DNA from: Longimicrobiales bacterium
GTDB lineage: Bacteria; Gemmatimonadota; Gemmatimonadetes; Longimicrobiales; Gaopeijiaceae
Length of the DNA: 64,000 bases
Direction: 5' to 3'
NCBI GenBank assembly: GCA_029245345.1
Contig: JAQWPM010000017.1
Location: 1 to 64,000 of the forward strand
Below, one piece after another: positions 1-7,604 of the stretch (the first letter of the stretch is position 1; each line of letters opens with the position of its first letter). Both the position numbers and the translations under genes were made by a program. The notes under the pieces are model-generated. The model did no database searches. It saw only the letters and a list, made by a program, of their open reading frames with translations, and was not told the DNA's origin.

Positions 1-1
1 C

Positions 2-58
2 GTCAAGCATAAACAAATCTTTGAAGTGTACTATGAGAAGTACCGACCTTGTTTATGA
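2..58 (+). pseudogene. C-terminal tail of a gene entering from the left edge
   Basis: Eighteen codons are open from base 2 to a TGA at 56-58. The tail is rich in aromatic and charged residues (FEVYYEKYRP), the sort of ending seen in FGGY-type sugar kinases, but this is too short to assign. The stretch is AT-rich compared with the rest of the window, like the GDSL fragment at 749-1144, so both may come from one foreign segment. It could equally be chance. Confidence 0.25.
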
Positions 59-93
59 AGAATATGACAGGACTGGTATAGTTTGTTATCAAC

Positions 94-332
94 GGATAGG
101 AAATTCAACGCCCCAAATGAGGTGAGAGGCGAGCGGGGACAGCGCGAGGCATGGGACGAGGAGCATGGGGCTGCGGGGTTGGCCTGAAAGCAGAGGCGGC
201 TGGAGTCGCGGCCAGTGCTGAGATGTGGGAGGGGGACGAGGGGATGTCGATATGGGCGGAAGCGAGCGGCCGGGTGGCCGAGGCTGTTCGGACAGACTGG
301 ATGTGGGCGGCTCAGTCCTCGAAGTCGGTATT
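94..332 (-). repeat. Long repeat copy 1 (inverted relative to copy 2)
   Basis: Read on the minus strand, this sequence runs from a GACTTCGAGGACTGA tail to an outer end reading CGTTGAATTTCCTATCCGT. It aligns without gaps over about 225 bases to 1369-1607 in the opposite orientation. My hand count gives about 29 mismatches, or roughly 87 percent identity. The outer 60 bases recur at 9655-9716. In all three places the element lies just downstream of a coding end. It has no transposase and no obvious protein, since both long copies contain in-frame stops. It may be a mobile non-autonomous element, a cassette 3-prime end, or a conserved untranslated RNA. Confidence 0.75.
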
Positions 333-409
333 GAGGACCTCTTCTCTTCCTGGCTCCGGGTGGATCGGGCCATTCGATTTGTAGAGCTGAGGGTCGCGGG
401 TCCCTCGGG

Positions 410-748
410 TCAGTTCTGGGCGGCCAGCGCCTCGGCGATCAGAGCTTCGAGCAGCCGGCTGCGAAGATTCCCGATCTCTCGGCGGGATAGCGGAGAGAGA
501 AGCTGCATCGCCGTCTCGGCGGCCAGTGGACGTCCGGACTTCAGGTACGCGACCACGGCTCCATCCAAGAGAACGGTGGGCTGCACCAAACGCTCGCCGC
601 CGGAGACCCGGGTGACGAGGATGTCGGCTGCGGCAGCCGCGGCCTCCCAGTCGAATGTTGCCAGTCCGTAGTGGAAGTCTACGACAGCGCGGTACTGGTC
701 TGGCGCGTCGTACTGATCGAGGAAGTCGAACACCAGCCGATACAGGGC
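410..748 (-). pseudogene. C-terminal fragment of an unrecognised protein
   Basis: An open frame on the minus strand enters after a TAA at about 748 and ends at 410. It codes for about 112 residues, with regular hydrophobic heptads and helix-like Ala/Leu runs (LLEALIAEALAAQ). GC content and codon use match the host genes. The only start candidate inside is a GTG at 733. The N-terminal side ends abruptly where the AT-richer GDSL fragment begins (749), so I read this as the tail of a longer gene whose front was lost at the junction. I do not recognise the family. Confidence 0.45.
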
Positions 749-1144
749 TTACATTTTCACTTGAGCCGCAAAGTCGTCTAGGATGAACCTTCCTGTGAAA
801 CCACCACCATATCCTGAAACGCATGCCCCACCTTTTGCATAGTTGGCATAATAATAAGACTGAGCGCCTTGAGGTGGAACATTTATATACGAATTTGTAG
901 ATAGGCTTCTGTGTGGATCAGATGTGGTATTCGTCGTCGTTCTTGAGTCTCCAAGGACAGAGAAGCCGGAGGTTTCCTCGATCATATAATCGGTCCAGTT
1001 AGGTCCAGAGCTAAATCTGCCCCCTGTCCCGGTCAATTCCCCAGCTAATCCTGTAGTATTGAGAAATCTGCCCAGGTAACTCCGGTCCATTCTTCCTATA
1101 TCGCTCAGGCTATCTCCGAAGATAAGAACGACTTTGTTACTCAT
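749..1144 (-). pseudogene. Truncated GDSL/SGNH esterase-lipase, N-terminal part
   Basis: The 131-residue product opens with VVLIFGDSLSD, the block I of GDSL/SGNH hydrolases with nucleophile Ser12. It has GPNWTDY further on and an NYAKGGA block resembling blocks II/III. The C-terminal third with the catalytic Asp-x-x-His is missing: the frame stops at 749, at the border with an unrelated gene tail. Full family members are usually near 300 residues. An AAGGGG ribosome binding site precedes the ATG at 1144, so the N-terminus is authentic. The segment is clearly lower in GC than the rest of the window, which suggests acquisition from a different genome. Hydrolase activity is unlikely. Confidence 0.7.
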
Positions 1145-1272
1145 CTGCGCATCCCCTTAAGACTCTGCGTAAGCTGAAAAATGAGCCACGTGTGTCAACC
1201 AGTAGGATGGCACAAATGGTCAGGAACGATTTGGCCACATACTACTGTTTGTCAAAGTTGTGTCAATATGTT

Positions 1273-1389
1273 GTCTTGCTTCCCGACTGATCCCCCTCGA
1301 CCAGACCCCCGTCTTCGATCCTACCCAGGCCGAGTTCATCCCTGAGTTGATATTCGACAAGTCGCTGCACGCCGACTTCGACGACTGAG
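1273..1389 (+). pseudogene. C-terminal tail of an unknown protein, ending in DFDD
   Basis: A plus-strand frame of about 38 codons ends at the TGA at 1387-1389. It contains PVFDPTQAEFIPELIFDKS and ends HADFDD. Its acidic ending resembles the TDFED ending at copy 1 of the repeat, which also lies directly in front of the repeat. No start codon is visible. The sequence turns AT-rich upstream of about 1270, so this is probably the surviving tail of a gene cut by the island. The family is unknown. Confidence 0.3.
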
Positions 1390-1607
1390 TGGCCCGCCTC
1401 CAGTCTGTCCGAACACCTTCGGCCACGCGGCCTCTCCCTTCCGCCCATATCGACATCGCCTCGTCCCCCTCCCACGTCTGATCTCTGTGCGCGACTCCAG
1501 CCGCCTCTGCTTTTAGCTCTACCCCGCAGCCCCATGCTCCGCCTCCCATCCCTCACGATGTCCCCGCTCGACTCTCACCTCATTTGCGTCGTTGAATGTC
1601 CTATCCG
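1369..1607 (+). repeat. Long repeat copy 2
   Basis: Plus-strand copy of the element described at 94-332. It runs from GACTTCGACGACTGA to CGTTGAATGTCCTATCCGT. With copy 1 it forms an inverted pair about 1.0 kb apart, enclosing the two gene tails and the GDSL fragment. The ungapped alignment with scattered substitutions suggests an old duplication, not recent transposition. No target-site duplication is visible at the outer ends. Confidence 0.75.
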
Positions 1608-2320
1608 TGCGGCTACCAGCGGCTTTGACGGGTCCCCCTGAACCGAGACCAGCGCGGATGTTAGGATCCGAGAGCTGGCGAGCCAGGATGTGGTGGGACG
1701 GCGCGGACGGTAGACGTGCTGGGTGCTCGCCCACCCAGGTGCACGCTTCGATGCGTGTCGGTATCGGGGTCGCTGCTGCGTCGGGTTCGCCATGGTGGAG
1801 GGTGCGCTCCGGCCTGGGGCGATGCCATGGTCGAACGGGCGCGACAGCCGAAGGGGACAGTTCCCCCGTCGTGTGACTTTCGTTCAGGGGAAGGCATGGG
1901 GTCAGAACGGATTACGCCGGAGTATCTCACTTGCGGCGTGGATCCACTCGCCGGCTGCCTCGGCATCGCAAGCGACCCAGTCGGGGCCGGCCCCTTCCTG
2001 GGCCATTGCCCGGTCCGTGCCACCGAAAACCGAGAAGCCAATGATCACGCTTATGAAGACACCTCTTGTCGGTTCAACCATCAATCTGACCTCTCCTCAG
2101 TCCTCAAGACCCTAATAGATATGCCACTTTCAGCCCAATACCTCGGTTACAAAAGGCACCCGAAAGCGACCCCCGGATCCTCATCAGCCCGCCCGCCCTT
2201 CCCCGGTTCGTTTTCGTGATCAGGAGCTGGACCCTCTATCCGGCCTCGACAGGGGCACTCTTTGGCCCAAGTGGGCACTTCTTGCCGGGTTTACCACTCT
2301 CACCCTCCCTCAGGATTCTT
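1608..2320. other. Mostly non-coding stretch
   Basis: Apart from the small exported-peptide candidate at 1902-2081 I see no credible gene here. The open frames on both strands are low-complexity, rich in Arg/Pro/Ser, and overlap one another, as expected for chance frames in GC-rich DNA. There is no tRNA, long hairpin or repeat that I can recognise. Confidence 0.5.
1902..2081 (-). CDS. Possible small exported protein
   Basis: A 59-residue frame starts at an ATG (2079-2081) preceded by GGAGAGG at good spacing. The first 30 residues look like a signal peptide: a basic start, a hydrophobic core (VFISVIIGFSVFGG) and an AMAQ-type cleavage site. Only about 30 residues follow, with a single Trp-Val-Ala-Cys stretch and a helix. 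It may be a small periplasmic protein or the front of a decayed longer gene. No family is recognised. Confidence 0.35.
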   Translation of the reverse strand: MVEPTRGVFISVIIGFSVFGGTDRAMAQEGAGPDWVACDAEAAGEWIHAASEILRRNPF

Positions 2321-2350
2321 CTGTCATTTTCGTAAGTCCAAGCCTATTAT
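2321..2350 (+). promoter_or_regulatory. Candidate sigma-70 promoter for the pilin operon
   Basis: CTGTCA at 2321-2326 (4 of 6 to TTGACA) and TATTAT at 2345-2350 (5 of 6 to TATAAT) are 18 bases apart. They lie about 130 bases upstream of the first pilin gene. This is a sequence match only; a leader of about 120 bases is implied. Confidence 0.3.
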
Positions 2351-2480
2351 GCCTTTATTGATGCTGCGCCCGCTTTTGTCACGGCGGCGCACGTGTTTTG
2401 CATTGGTTCACCCTGCCGGACCCCGAACGCCCCACCCGGGGGCGACGCAGTTCGGTGGAGGCACGATTGAGTGATCGAAC

Positions 2481-3047
2481 ATGGATATGAACCCAAAGCG
2501 AGCTGGCTTTTCAATGGTCGAGTTGATCATGGTCATGCTGCTCATGGGCATCCTAGCCGGGATCGCGGCACCATCGCTACGTCCGGAGAAATTCCAATTG
2601 GATGCTGCGGCGGTTCTCGTCGCGAGTTCGATCAACGCTCAACAGCTGGCCGCAGTTCTGCGTCAGCACAACGTCGTCCTAGCCTTCGACACAGTGGAAA
2701 ACCGGCTCAGGGTTCATTACGACGAGGACAACGACAACACAATCGATACGGCAGAGAACTGGTATGTGATCGAATTGGACGACAACGTTCGATTCTCTCT
2801 GGGCGGCGCCACCGCCCGTCCTCTCGGATCAACGCCGATATCAGTAACAGGCGCACAAGACTCGATCCCCGCCCTGACGTTCCGACGAAATGGGAGCGCC
2901 AGCGAAGAAAGCATCATTTATATCACCTCGATGAAGTCGATAAACGAGAGCAGCGGCAAGGACACTCGTTCTATCGAGATCGAGCGCGCGACCGGGCGAA
3001 CCCGGTGCTACTCGTTCTCGTCGGGGGCTTGGGTACAGACATGTTGA
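2481..3047 (+). CDS. GspH/FimT-like minor pseudopilin
   Basis: The 188-residue prepilin has the short leader MDMNPKRAG followed by FSMVELIMV. This gives peptidase cleavage after Gly9, Phe at +1 and the conserved Glu at +5. A 20-residue hydrophobic helix and a soluble beta-rich domain follow, ending with a Cys near the C-terminus. Size and first-gene position fit GspH/FimT, the minor subunit that helps prime type IV pili or type II secretion pseudopili at the inner membrane. The stop overlaps the start of the next gene by 7 bases, so the genes are co-transcribed and probably translationally coupled. It could serve either a pilus or a secretion pseudopilus; the assembly ATPase and secretin are not in the window. 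Confidence 0.8.
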   Translation: MDMNPKRAGFSMVELIMVMLLMGILAGIAAPSLRPEKFQLDAAAVLVASSINAQQLAAVLRQHNVVLAFDTVENRLRVHYDEDNDNTIDTAENWYVIELDDNVRFSLGGATARPLGSTPISVTGAQDSIPALTFRRNGSASEESIIYITSMKSINESSGKDTRSIEIERATGRTRCYSFSSGAWVQTC

Positions 3048-3436
3048 AGAAATCGCAGGGCGGGTTCACCATCATCGAGATCACGATTGCGATCATGATT
3101 CTCACGGCTGCGGTCCTGGGTATCGCCGCGTCGACGGCACAGCTGCTCGTGCCGGCTGGGGACGCGGAGTTGGAATTCCAGGCGCTACAGTCGGTGGAAG
3201 AGCGGCTGGCCCTAATCCGACTCGACCCACGCTATGTGCTTTTGGATTCCATCTATGAGGATTCCGAGACGAACCTCCCTGGTCTGACCGACCTGACTAG
3301 AGAGACAGTCGTGACCCGCAGGCAGGTCGCACAGACGGGTGGGAAGATCTGGGATTACACGGAGATCGTCGTTTCCATCACCGGTGGGCGCCTCAAGAAC
3401 GACATCTACCGGAAACTGATCCTAGGGATGCCCTGA
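3041..3436 (+). CDS. GspI/PilV-like minor pseudopilin
   Basis: The 131-residue prepilin begins MLKKSQGG followed by FTIIEITIAIMIL, giving cleavage after Gly8 and Glu at +5. The start ATG at 3041 overlaps the previous stop (ATGTTGA). A Glu-rich amphipathic helix (ELEFQALQSVEERLALIRLD) continues the stalk, then comes a small beta domain. Length and second position match GspI or PilV. It is predicted to sit in the inner membrane and join the tip complex with its two neighbours. Confidence 0.8.
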   Translation: MLKKSQGGFTIIEITIAIMILTAAVLGIAASTAQLLVPAGDAELEFQALQSVEERLALIRLDPRYVLLDSIYEDSETNLPGLTDLTRETVVTRRQVAQTGGKIWDYTEIVVSITGGRLKNDIYRKLILGMP

Positions 3437-3437
3437 C

Positions 3438-4613
3438 ATGAACGAGAATCGAATGAAGAACGAGGGAGGCTTCTCGCTCATCGAAATGATCATCGCGATC
3501 ATGATCTATGGGATCGTACTCTCTGTGGCGATCGGTTTCGTTGCCCAACAGAACAAGTTGTTCCACCTGGGTATGGACCGGATGACGTCGCTTCAGAACC
3601 TCCGCTACGCTCTCCAGAGCCTAGAGACGGATATTCCGACGCTCGGGACCAACCTTCCGGGGAATCAGCCGGGACTCGTCTACGCCGGCGCGGACATCCT
3701 CGCCTTCACGGGTGACTACGCGTCCAACGTCCCAAACGATGTCTTCGCCTCGTATATCGACCTCGGTGCACCAACCGGTCAGGTGTCGGTTCCGACAACG
3801 AGCCAAACGCTCCCGAATACGAGTTTCACCTGGCCGGATACACTGTATCGGACAAACGCTGGCACACGGTCTCCTGCGGAGCTTCTGATGTACTGGTTCA
3901 GTCAGGATTCCACGACGACGCGCACGGACGACTACGTGATGTACCGCCAGGTGAACACGGCCGACCCAGAAGTCGTCACACGGAACGTGTTAGCCGCCGA
4001 GGGTAGCGTACCGTTCTTCCGCTACATCAGGAGAATCGACTACGCGAGTCAGGCATCCACGATCGACAGCATTCCAGATAGCCAACTCCCCATCCGCCAC
4101 ATCGAACGATTTCATGCGGTTGCGGCGGACACTGGAGCATCGGCATTGACGGATTCGATTCGGGCGGTCCGTGTGTCGTTCCGCACGACGAATGGGGTCA
4201 CAACGGGCAACGAACGCATAGCGTCCGTGAGTCGAATTATTTACATGCCGAACGCGGGCTTCGGAACGACCATGACATGTGGGTCTGAGCCCATCCTCGG
4301 CACCACGCTGGCCGCCGTGCCGTTCGACACCGGGGGTGGGCTGTATGCCTCACGGCTGACTTGGAACGCGGCGACCGATGAGACCTCCGGTGAGTCTGAT
4401 GTCGCGCGTTACGTGATCTATAGGCAGGAATGGCCTATCGGGACGGACTGGGGTGATCCCTATCTAAGTATTCCCGCAGGCAACAGCACATACCAATACC
4501 TGGATCAGTCGGTGGAGCCCGGCACGGTGTACCGGTACGCGCTCGCAGCGCAGGACTGCACTCCATCGTTATCTACGCTCACAGCGTCAGGCGACGTCAC
4601 GATTCCGTTTTAG
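3438..4613 (+). CDS. GspJ/PilW-like minor pseudopilin with a fibronectin-like tail
   Basis: The 391-residue prepilin has leader MNENRMKNEGG then FSLIEMIIAIMIYG, with Glu at +5. It starts one base after the previous stop. The N-terminal 200 residues fit GspJ/PilW. Residues from about 290 to the end (RLTWNAATDETSG, YVIYRQ, YRYALAAQD) look like a fibronectin type III-type beta sandwich, which is longer than usual for GspJ. The extra domain may be the exposed, ligand-contacting part of the tip. Function is inferred from leader and gene order. Confidence 0.75.
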   Translation: MNENRMKNEGGFSLIEMIIAIMIYGIVLSVAIGFVAQQNKLFHLGMDRMTSLQNLRYALQSLETDIPTLGTNLPGNQPGLVYAGADILAFTGDYASNVPNDVFASYIDLGAPTGQVSVPTTSQTLPNTSFTWPDTLYRTNAGTRSPAELLMYWFSQDSTTTRTDDYVMYRQVNTADPEVVTRNVLAAEGSVPFFRYIRRIDYASQASTIDSIPDSQLPIRHIERFHAVAADTGASALTDSIRAVRVSFRTTNGVTTGNERIASVSRIIYMPNAGFGTTMTCGSEPILGTTLAAVPFDTGGGLYASRLTWNAATDETSGESDVARYVIYRQEWPIGTDWGDPYLSIPAGNSTYQYLDQSVEPGTVYRYALAAQDCTPSLSTLTASGDVTIPF

Positions 4614-4646
4614 CCTGGCTTCATCAGTGATATGAAGGAAATGACC

Positions 4647-6425
4647 ATGCATACCAAGAACCTAAGATCCAACGAGGCCGGCTTCGCACTCGTGCTTACG
4701 GTGCTCGTCGTCGTCATCGTCGGATCACTGGTCGCGAGCGCGACCTTGATTGGGAGGAATCACCTCCTGGTGAACAACTTCTACGATCGCCAGTCCGAGC
4801 TTGAGATGGTCGCTGACGAAGGCCTAGAATACGCTCGCACTCGGCTGAACGGTGATAATTCGTTCTACCCGGATTCGGGGTACGCGGTCTTGCAGAACGG
4901 TGTCGAGGTCACGGACGGCACAGGCGCGACAATCCCAGGTATGAAGCGCTCGATCTACGTTGGCCCCAGTGGCGTGACGTCAGGGCAATACGGCGTTTTC
5001 GGTACGGTCGTGTCAGTGGTCGAAGACGAGGGTGGTGGTATCGCGATTCGGCGGGCCTCGCTTTATCAGGAGAGCTTCTCGAAGTACGCCTACTTCACGG
5101 ATGTAGAACCTTACAACATCTCGTTCGGTGGTGGTGACCAAATCTTCGGGCCGGTGCACTCCAACTCGCCGATCAAGATCTACTCCTCAGGCGCGACCTT
5201 TCACGGCACGGTCCGGACGGCTAGTAACGTGCCGAGTCCAACGTACGGGACCTTCAAGCAGGGGTATGAGGAGTACGTGTCTCCCATCGCTATGCCTGCC
5301 ACCTCGGATCTAGCCAAGCTCCAGGCCCAGGCTGCGACTGGATCCACGAGCTTCACCGGCAACACGAGTGGCAACTTCGGACAGGCGACGACACGAATCG
5401 AATTCGTGGCGATCGACCTAAACGCGGACGGCGACGAAAACGACGAAAATGAGGGCTTCATCAAGGTCTACCAGTCCACGAATGCCAGCTGGGTTACCGG
5501 GGATATAGCCGCAACAACCACGTGCTCGGGGCGACGGCGGCGCCGCACCTGCACCACGACAGAGGGCCCTGGAACTTCTGAGCAATGTGGTGCCAACTAC
5601 TCGGGCACCTTCGTGGCGGCGGCGGACCATCCGCATAACGGGGTCACGGCGATTAATGCTCTCCGTGGCAACAACCGTCGCTGCTACCTGGGCGGCCACG
5701 ACTCCATTTTTGGTGGCTTCCAAGCGACGGACTCCCACGGAGGGTGGCTCGCGTATCCGGGTACACCGAGCCCCCTGCTTAACGGTCGTGCGGACCGGAC
5801 CTACCTGTTCCCGCTAAGTCGGCAGCTGAACGCGAACTTCAAGGGAGTGATCTACGTCTCTGGTAATGTGGTCGTGTCGGGCAAGGTCCGCGGAAGGGTG
5901 ACGGTTGCCGCGAGCGGCGACATCATCTTCGGCGACGACATCACGTACGTAACCGATCCTGGGGCAGGCACCTGCGTCGACATCGCTGGCTACTTCGCGG
6001 GCGATGACGTCATCGTTGCGGATAACGCGCTGAACGCGCCAATGAGGCCCAGTTCTAGCTACGACTACGAGACGTTCGACGATACTCCTGACGAATTCTT
6101 CCACGGTACCGTTCTGGCCCTCGACATTTTCACGGTCGAGAACTACTCGTCGGGTTCGACAAACGACGAGTATTGTGAGGGCGGCGTGAACGGCCGTGGC
6201 TGCCTGTACCTGACCGGCGGCATCATCCAGAACACGCGTGGTGCGGTCGGGACCACAGGCGGTACCGGATACGTGAAGCGGTATTCGTACGACCAATGTG
6301 GCTCCACGAATCCGCCTCCGTACTTCCCGACCACGGGCTACTTCGCGAAGGGGCAGTACTATCAGGTGGACCCGGTCGACTTCAACGTCGGCGCCTTCTT
6401 CGGCCTCATTACGACTGGCGGCTGA
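4647..6425 (+). CDS. PilX/GspK-position large pilin-like protein
   Basis: The start at 4647 is chosen because AAGGAA lies 6 bases before it; in-frame ATGs at 4632 and 4641 are alternatives. The 592-residue product has leader MHTKNLRSNEAG and then FALVLTVLVVVIVG, with Leu and not Glu at +5. The missing Glu5 is typical of GspK/PilX-type tip subunits. The rest is Gly/Ser/Thr-rich beta structure with blocks such as HSNSPIKIYSSGATFHG and repeated Cys pairs (TCSGRRRRRTCTT) that could form disulfides after export. It is the last gene of the operon and is followed by a strong terminator. Probable role: tip subunit or adhesin of a type IV filament. Confidence 0.65.
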   Translation: MHTKNLRSNEAGFALVLTVLVVVIVGSLVASATLIGRNHLLVNNFYDRQSELEMVADEGLEYARTRLNGDNSFYPDSGYAVLQNGVEVTDGTGATIPGMKRSIYVGPSGVTSGQYGVFGTVVSVVEDEGGGIAIRRASLYQESFSKYAYFTDVEPYNISFGGGDQIFGPVHSNSPIKIYSSGATFHGTVRTASNVPSPTYGTFKQGYEEYVSPIAMPATSDLAKLQAQAATGSTSFTGNTSGNFGQATTRIEFVAIDLNADGDENDENEGFIKVYQSTNASWVTGDIAATTTCSGRRRRRTCTTTEGPGTSEQCGANYSGTFVAAADHPHNGVTAINALRGNNRRCYLGGHDSIFGGFQATDSHGGWLAYPGTPSPLLNGRADRTYLFPLSRQLNANFKGVIYVSGNVVVSGKVRGRVTVAASGDIIFGDDITYVTDPGAGTCVDIAGYFAGDDVIVADNALNAPMRPSSSYDYETFDDTPDEFFHGTVLALDIFTVENYSSGSTNDEYCEGGVNGRGCLYLTGGIIQNTRGAVGTTGGTGYVKRYSYDQCGSTNPPPYFPTTGYFAKGQYYQVDPVDFNVGAFFGLITTGG

Positions 6426-6439
6426 TCCCAAGTCTGCAA

Positions 6440-6482
6440 GACAGAAGCCCCGGAGGACGGTCCGTCCTTCGGGGCTTCTGTC
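6440..6482 (+). terminator. Strong rho-independent-like terminator after the pilin operon
   Basis: An 18-bp stem (GACAGAAGCCCCGGAGGA with its complement, one G-U pair) encloses a 7-base loop, 15 bases after the stop of the last pilin gene. The T-tract after it is weak (GTTGT). Confidence 0.8.
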
Positions 6483-6521
6483 GTTGTAGGCGGCAACTCC
6501 GCACAATCGGGATCACTACCG

Positions 6522-6833
6522 TTGGACGACGCCGTCCTGAACTCGGATCCGGTGCTTTCCGTACAAAATGCACCGACACTCACCATGATTGTAATGGGCG
6601 AAGCCCAGGGGTTCGCCGCGCTCGAGAGCCACCTCCCTCCGCTCCTCCGGCGCCTTGGATTACCCGCACAGAGTCGGATTCCGGAGACTGGTCGAGGTCG
6701 GTATCGAGGTGACTTTCGGGACTACTACGACGAGGAAACCCGGGAACTCATCGCAGACCGATATCGGGAAGAAATCCAGCGATTCGGCTACACCTTCTGG
6801 TTAGACTCCGACGAAGGTGGGTCCGTCTCGTAG
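6522..6833 (+). pseudogene. Sulfotransferase C-terminal remnant
   Basis: The readable part ends with RGDFRDYYDEETRELIADRY and EEIQRFGYTFW, which is the C-terminal signature of family-2 sulfotransferases (YYDEETRELVA...FGY.F). The PAPS-binding N-terminal motifs are absent; only about 100 codons remain, from a TTG or an internal ATG at 6582 or 6594. Its last 46 bases overlap the end of the intact sulfotransferase coming from the other strand. I interpret it as the tail of a second, inverted sulfotransferase gene lost by deletion. A functional short protein is unlikely. Confidence 0.55.
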
Positions 6834-7603
6834 CCGAACATTTCCAGGTCCGTCCGATAGAGGGAAGCCACACGTTCCTGGAGCGCAGAATCGTACAGGG
6901 CTTTCCAATCATCTCCGCTGGCCGACCGGGCATGCCAGGGAAGAGGAACCTCTTTCCCCAGCGCCTCCTCCACCTCCCACCATTCGTCGAATATGCGTTC
7001 GAGACGGATAAGACGGACTCTTTGTTCTTTCACCACCGAGAGGGCAATCCGGTCCCGGGCCTCGCTCTGTCGAGCCTTGAGGAGGTCCGGCGTCAGGTAA
7101 TGTGTCCGTCCGAGGTGCAGAAGAGTTCCCAACCCCCGCCCAGCCCAGGACAGGCGGGAGTTGGGTGGGGTAGCGTGACGGAGCACATCTACCTGAAGGC
7201 GAAAATGACTGTTGCCGTCCCGAACGACGGGGAGCAGCTCCACGAACTCATCGAACTGAAGGCCAGCCAATCGGCGAGCGCCGGTCTCTGGCCGACAGGG
7301 CCAGGCACCAAGAGCCTTCAGCAAATGACGCTGACACGGCTCGAGACTCCCGTTTCTGGCCAAGGCACCGAGGGCATCCCTGCACTTGTTCCGAAAGCAG
7401 GACGCCACCCGCGCCCACGGGTTGCGAACGACCATGAAACGGGGCCAATGAGTGTCGTCCAAAAGAGGCCGAAACCCGGGCTGGGCATATGTTCGGAGAT
7501 CGGGAAAGGCGCTCTGTAGTCCATGTATTAGGGAGCGAGACGCCACCTTGTGGTTCCAGAAGAAGAGGAACCTAGGCTCGGAGGGATGAACGGTCAGGGG
7601 CAT
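6788..7603 (-). CDS. Family-2 (carbohydrate-type) sulfotransferase
   Basis: The 271-residue protein carries the 5-prime PAPS loop FLFFWNHKVASRSL (residues 13-26) and the 3-prime phosphate motif FMVVRNPWARVAS (56-68). It transfers sulfate from PAPS to a sugar hydroxyl, probably on a surface glycan. The start at 7603 is preferred over an ATG 36 bases upstream because GGAGGGG stands 6 bases before it, and because it begins just after the stop of the upstream sulfotransferase. It is the third gene of a tight minus-strand operon with a glycosyltransferase. The acceptor is unknown. Confidence 0.8.
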   Translation of the reverse strand: MPLTVHPSEPRFLFFWNHKVASRSLIHGLQSAFPDLRTYAQPGFRPLLDDTHWPRFMVVRNPWARVASCFRNKCRDALGALARNGSLEPCQRHLLKALGAWPCRPETGARRLAGLQFDEFVELLPVVRDGNSHFRLQVDVLRHATPPNSRLSWAGRGLGTLLHLGRTHYLTPDLLKARQSEARDRIALSVVKEQRVRLIRLERIFDEWWEVEEALGKEVPLPWHARSASGDDWKALYDSALQERVASLYRTDLEMFGYETDPPSSESNQKV

Positions 7604-7604
7604 C

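Noticed and set aside
94-332. Calling the long repeat an integron attC site because it ends in GTTGAAT
   Set aside because: It has the GTTRRRY-like end but no matching RYYYAAC partner at the other end, and at about 235 bases it is longer than known attC sites. I kept it as an unclassified repeat.
2260-2290. Sigma-54-like GG...GC element upstream of the pilin operon (TGGGCACTTCTTGCC)
   Set aside because: The GG to GC distance is 9 bases instead of the required 10, so sigma-54 would not be expected to bind; the sigma-70-like pair at 2321-2350 is a better candidate.
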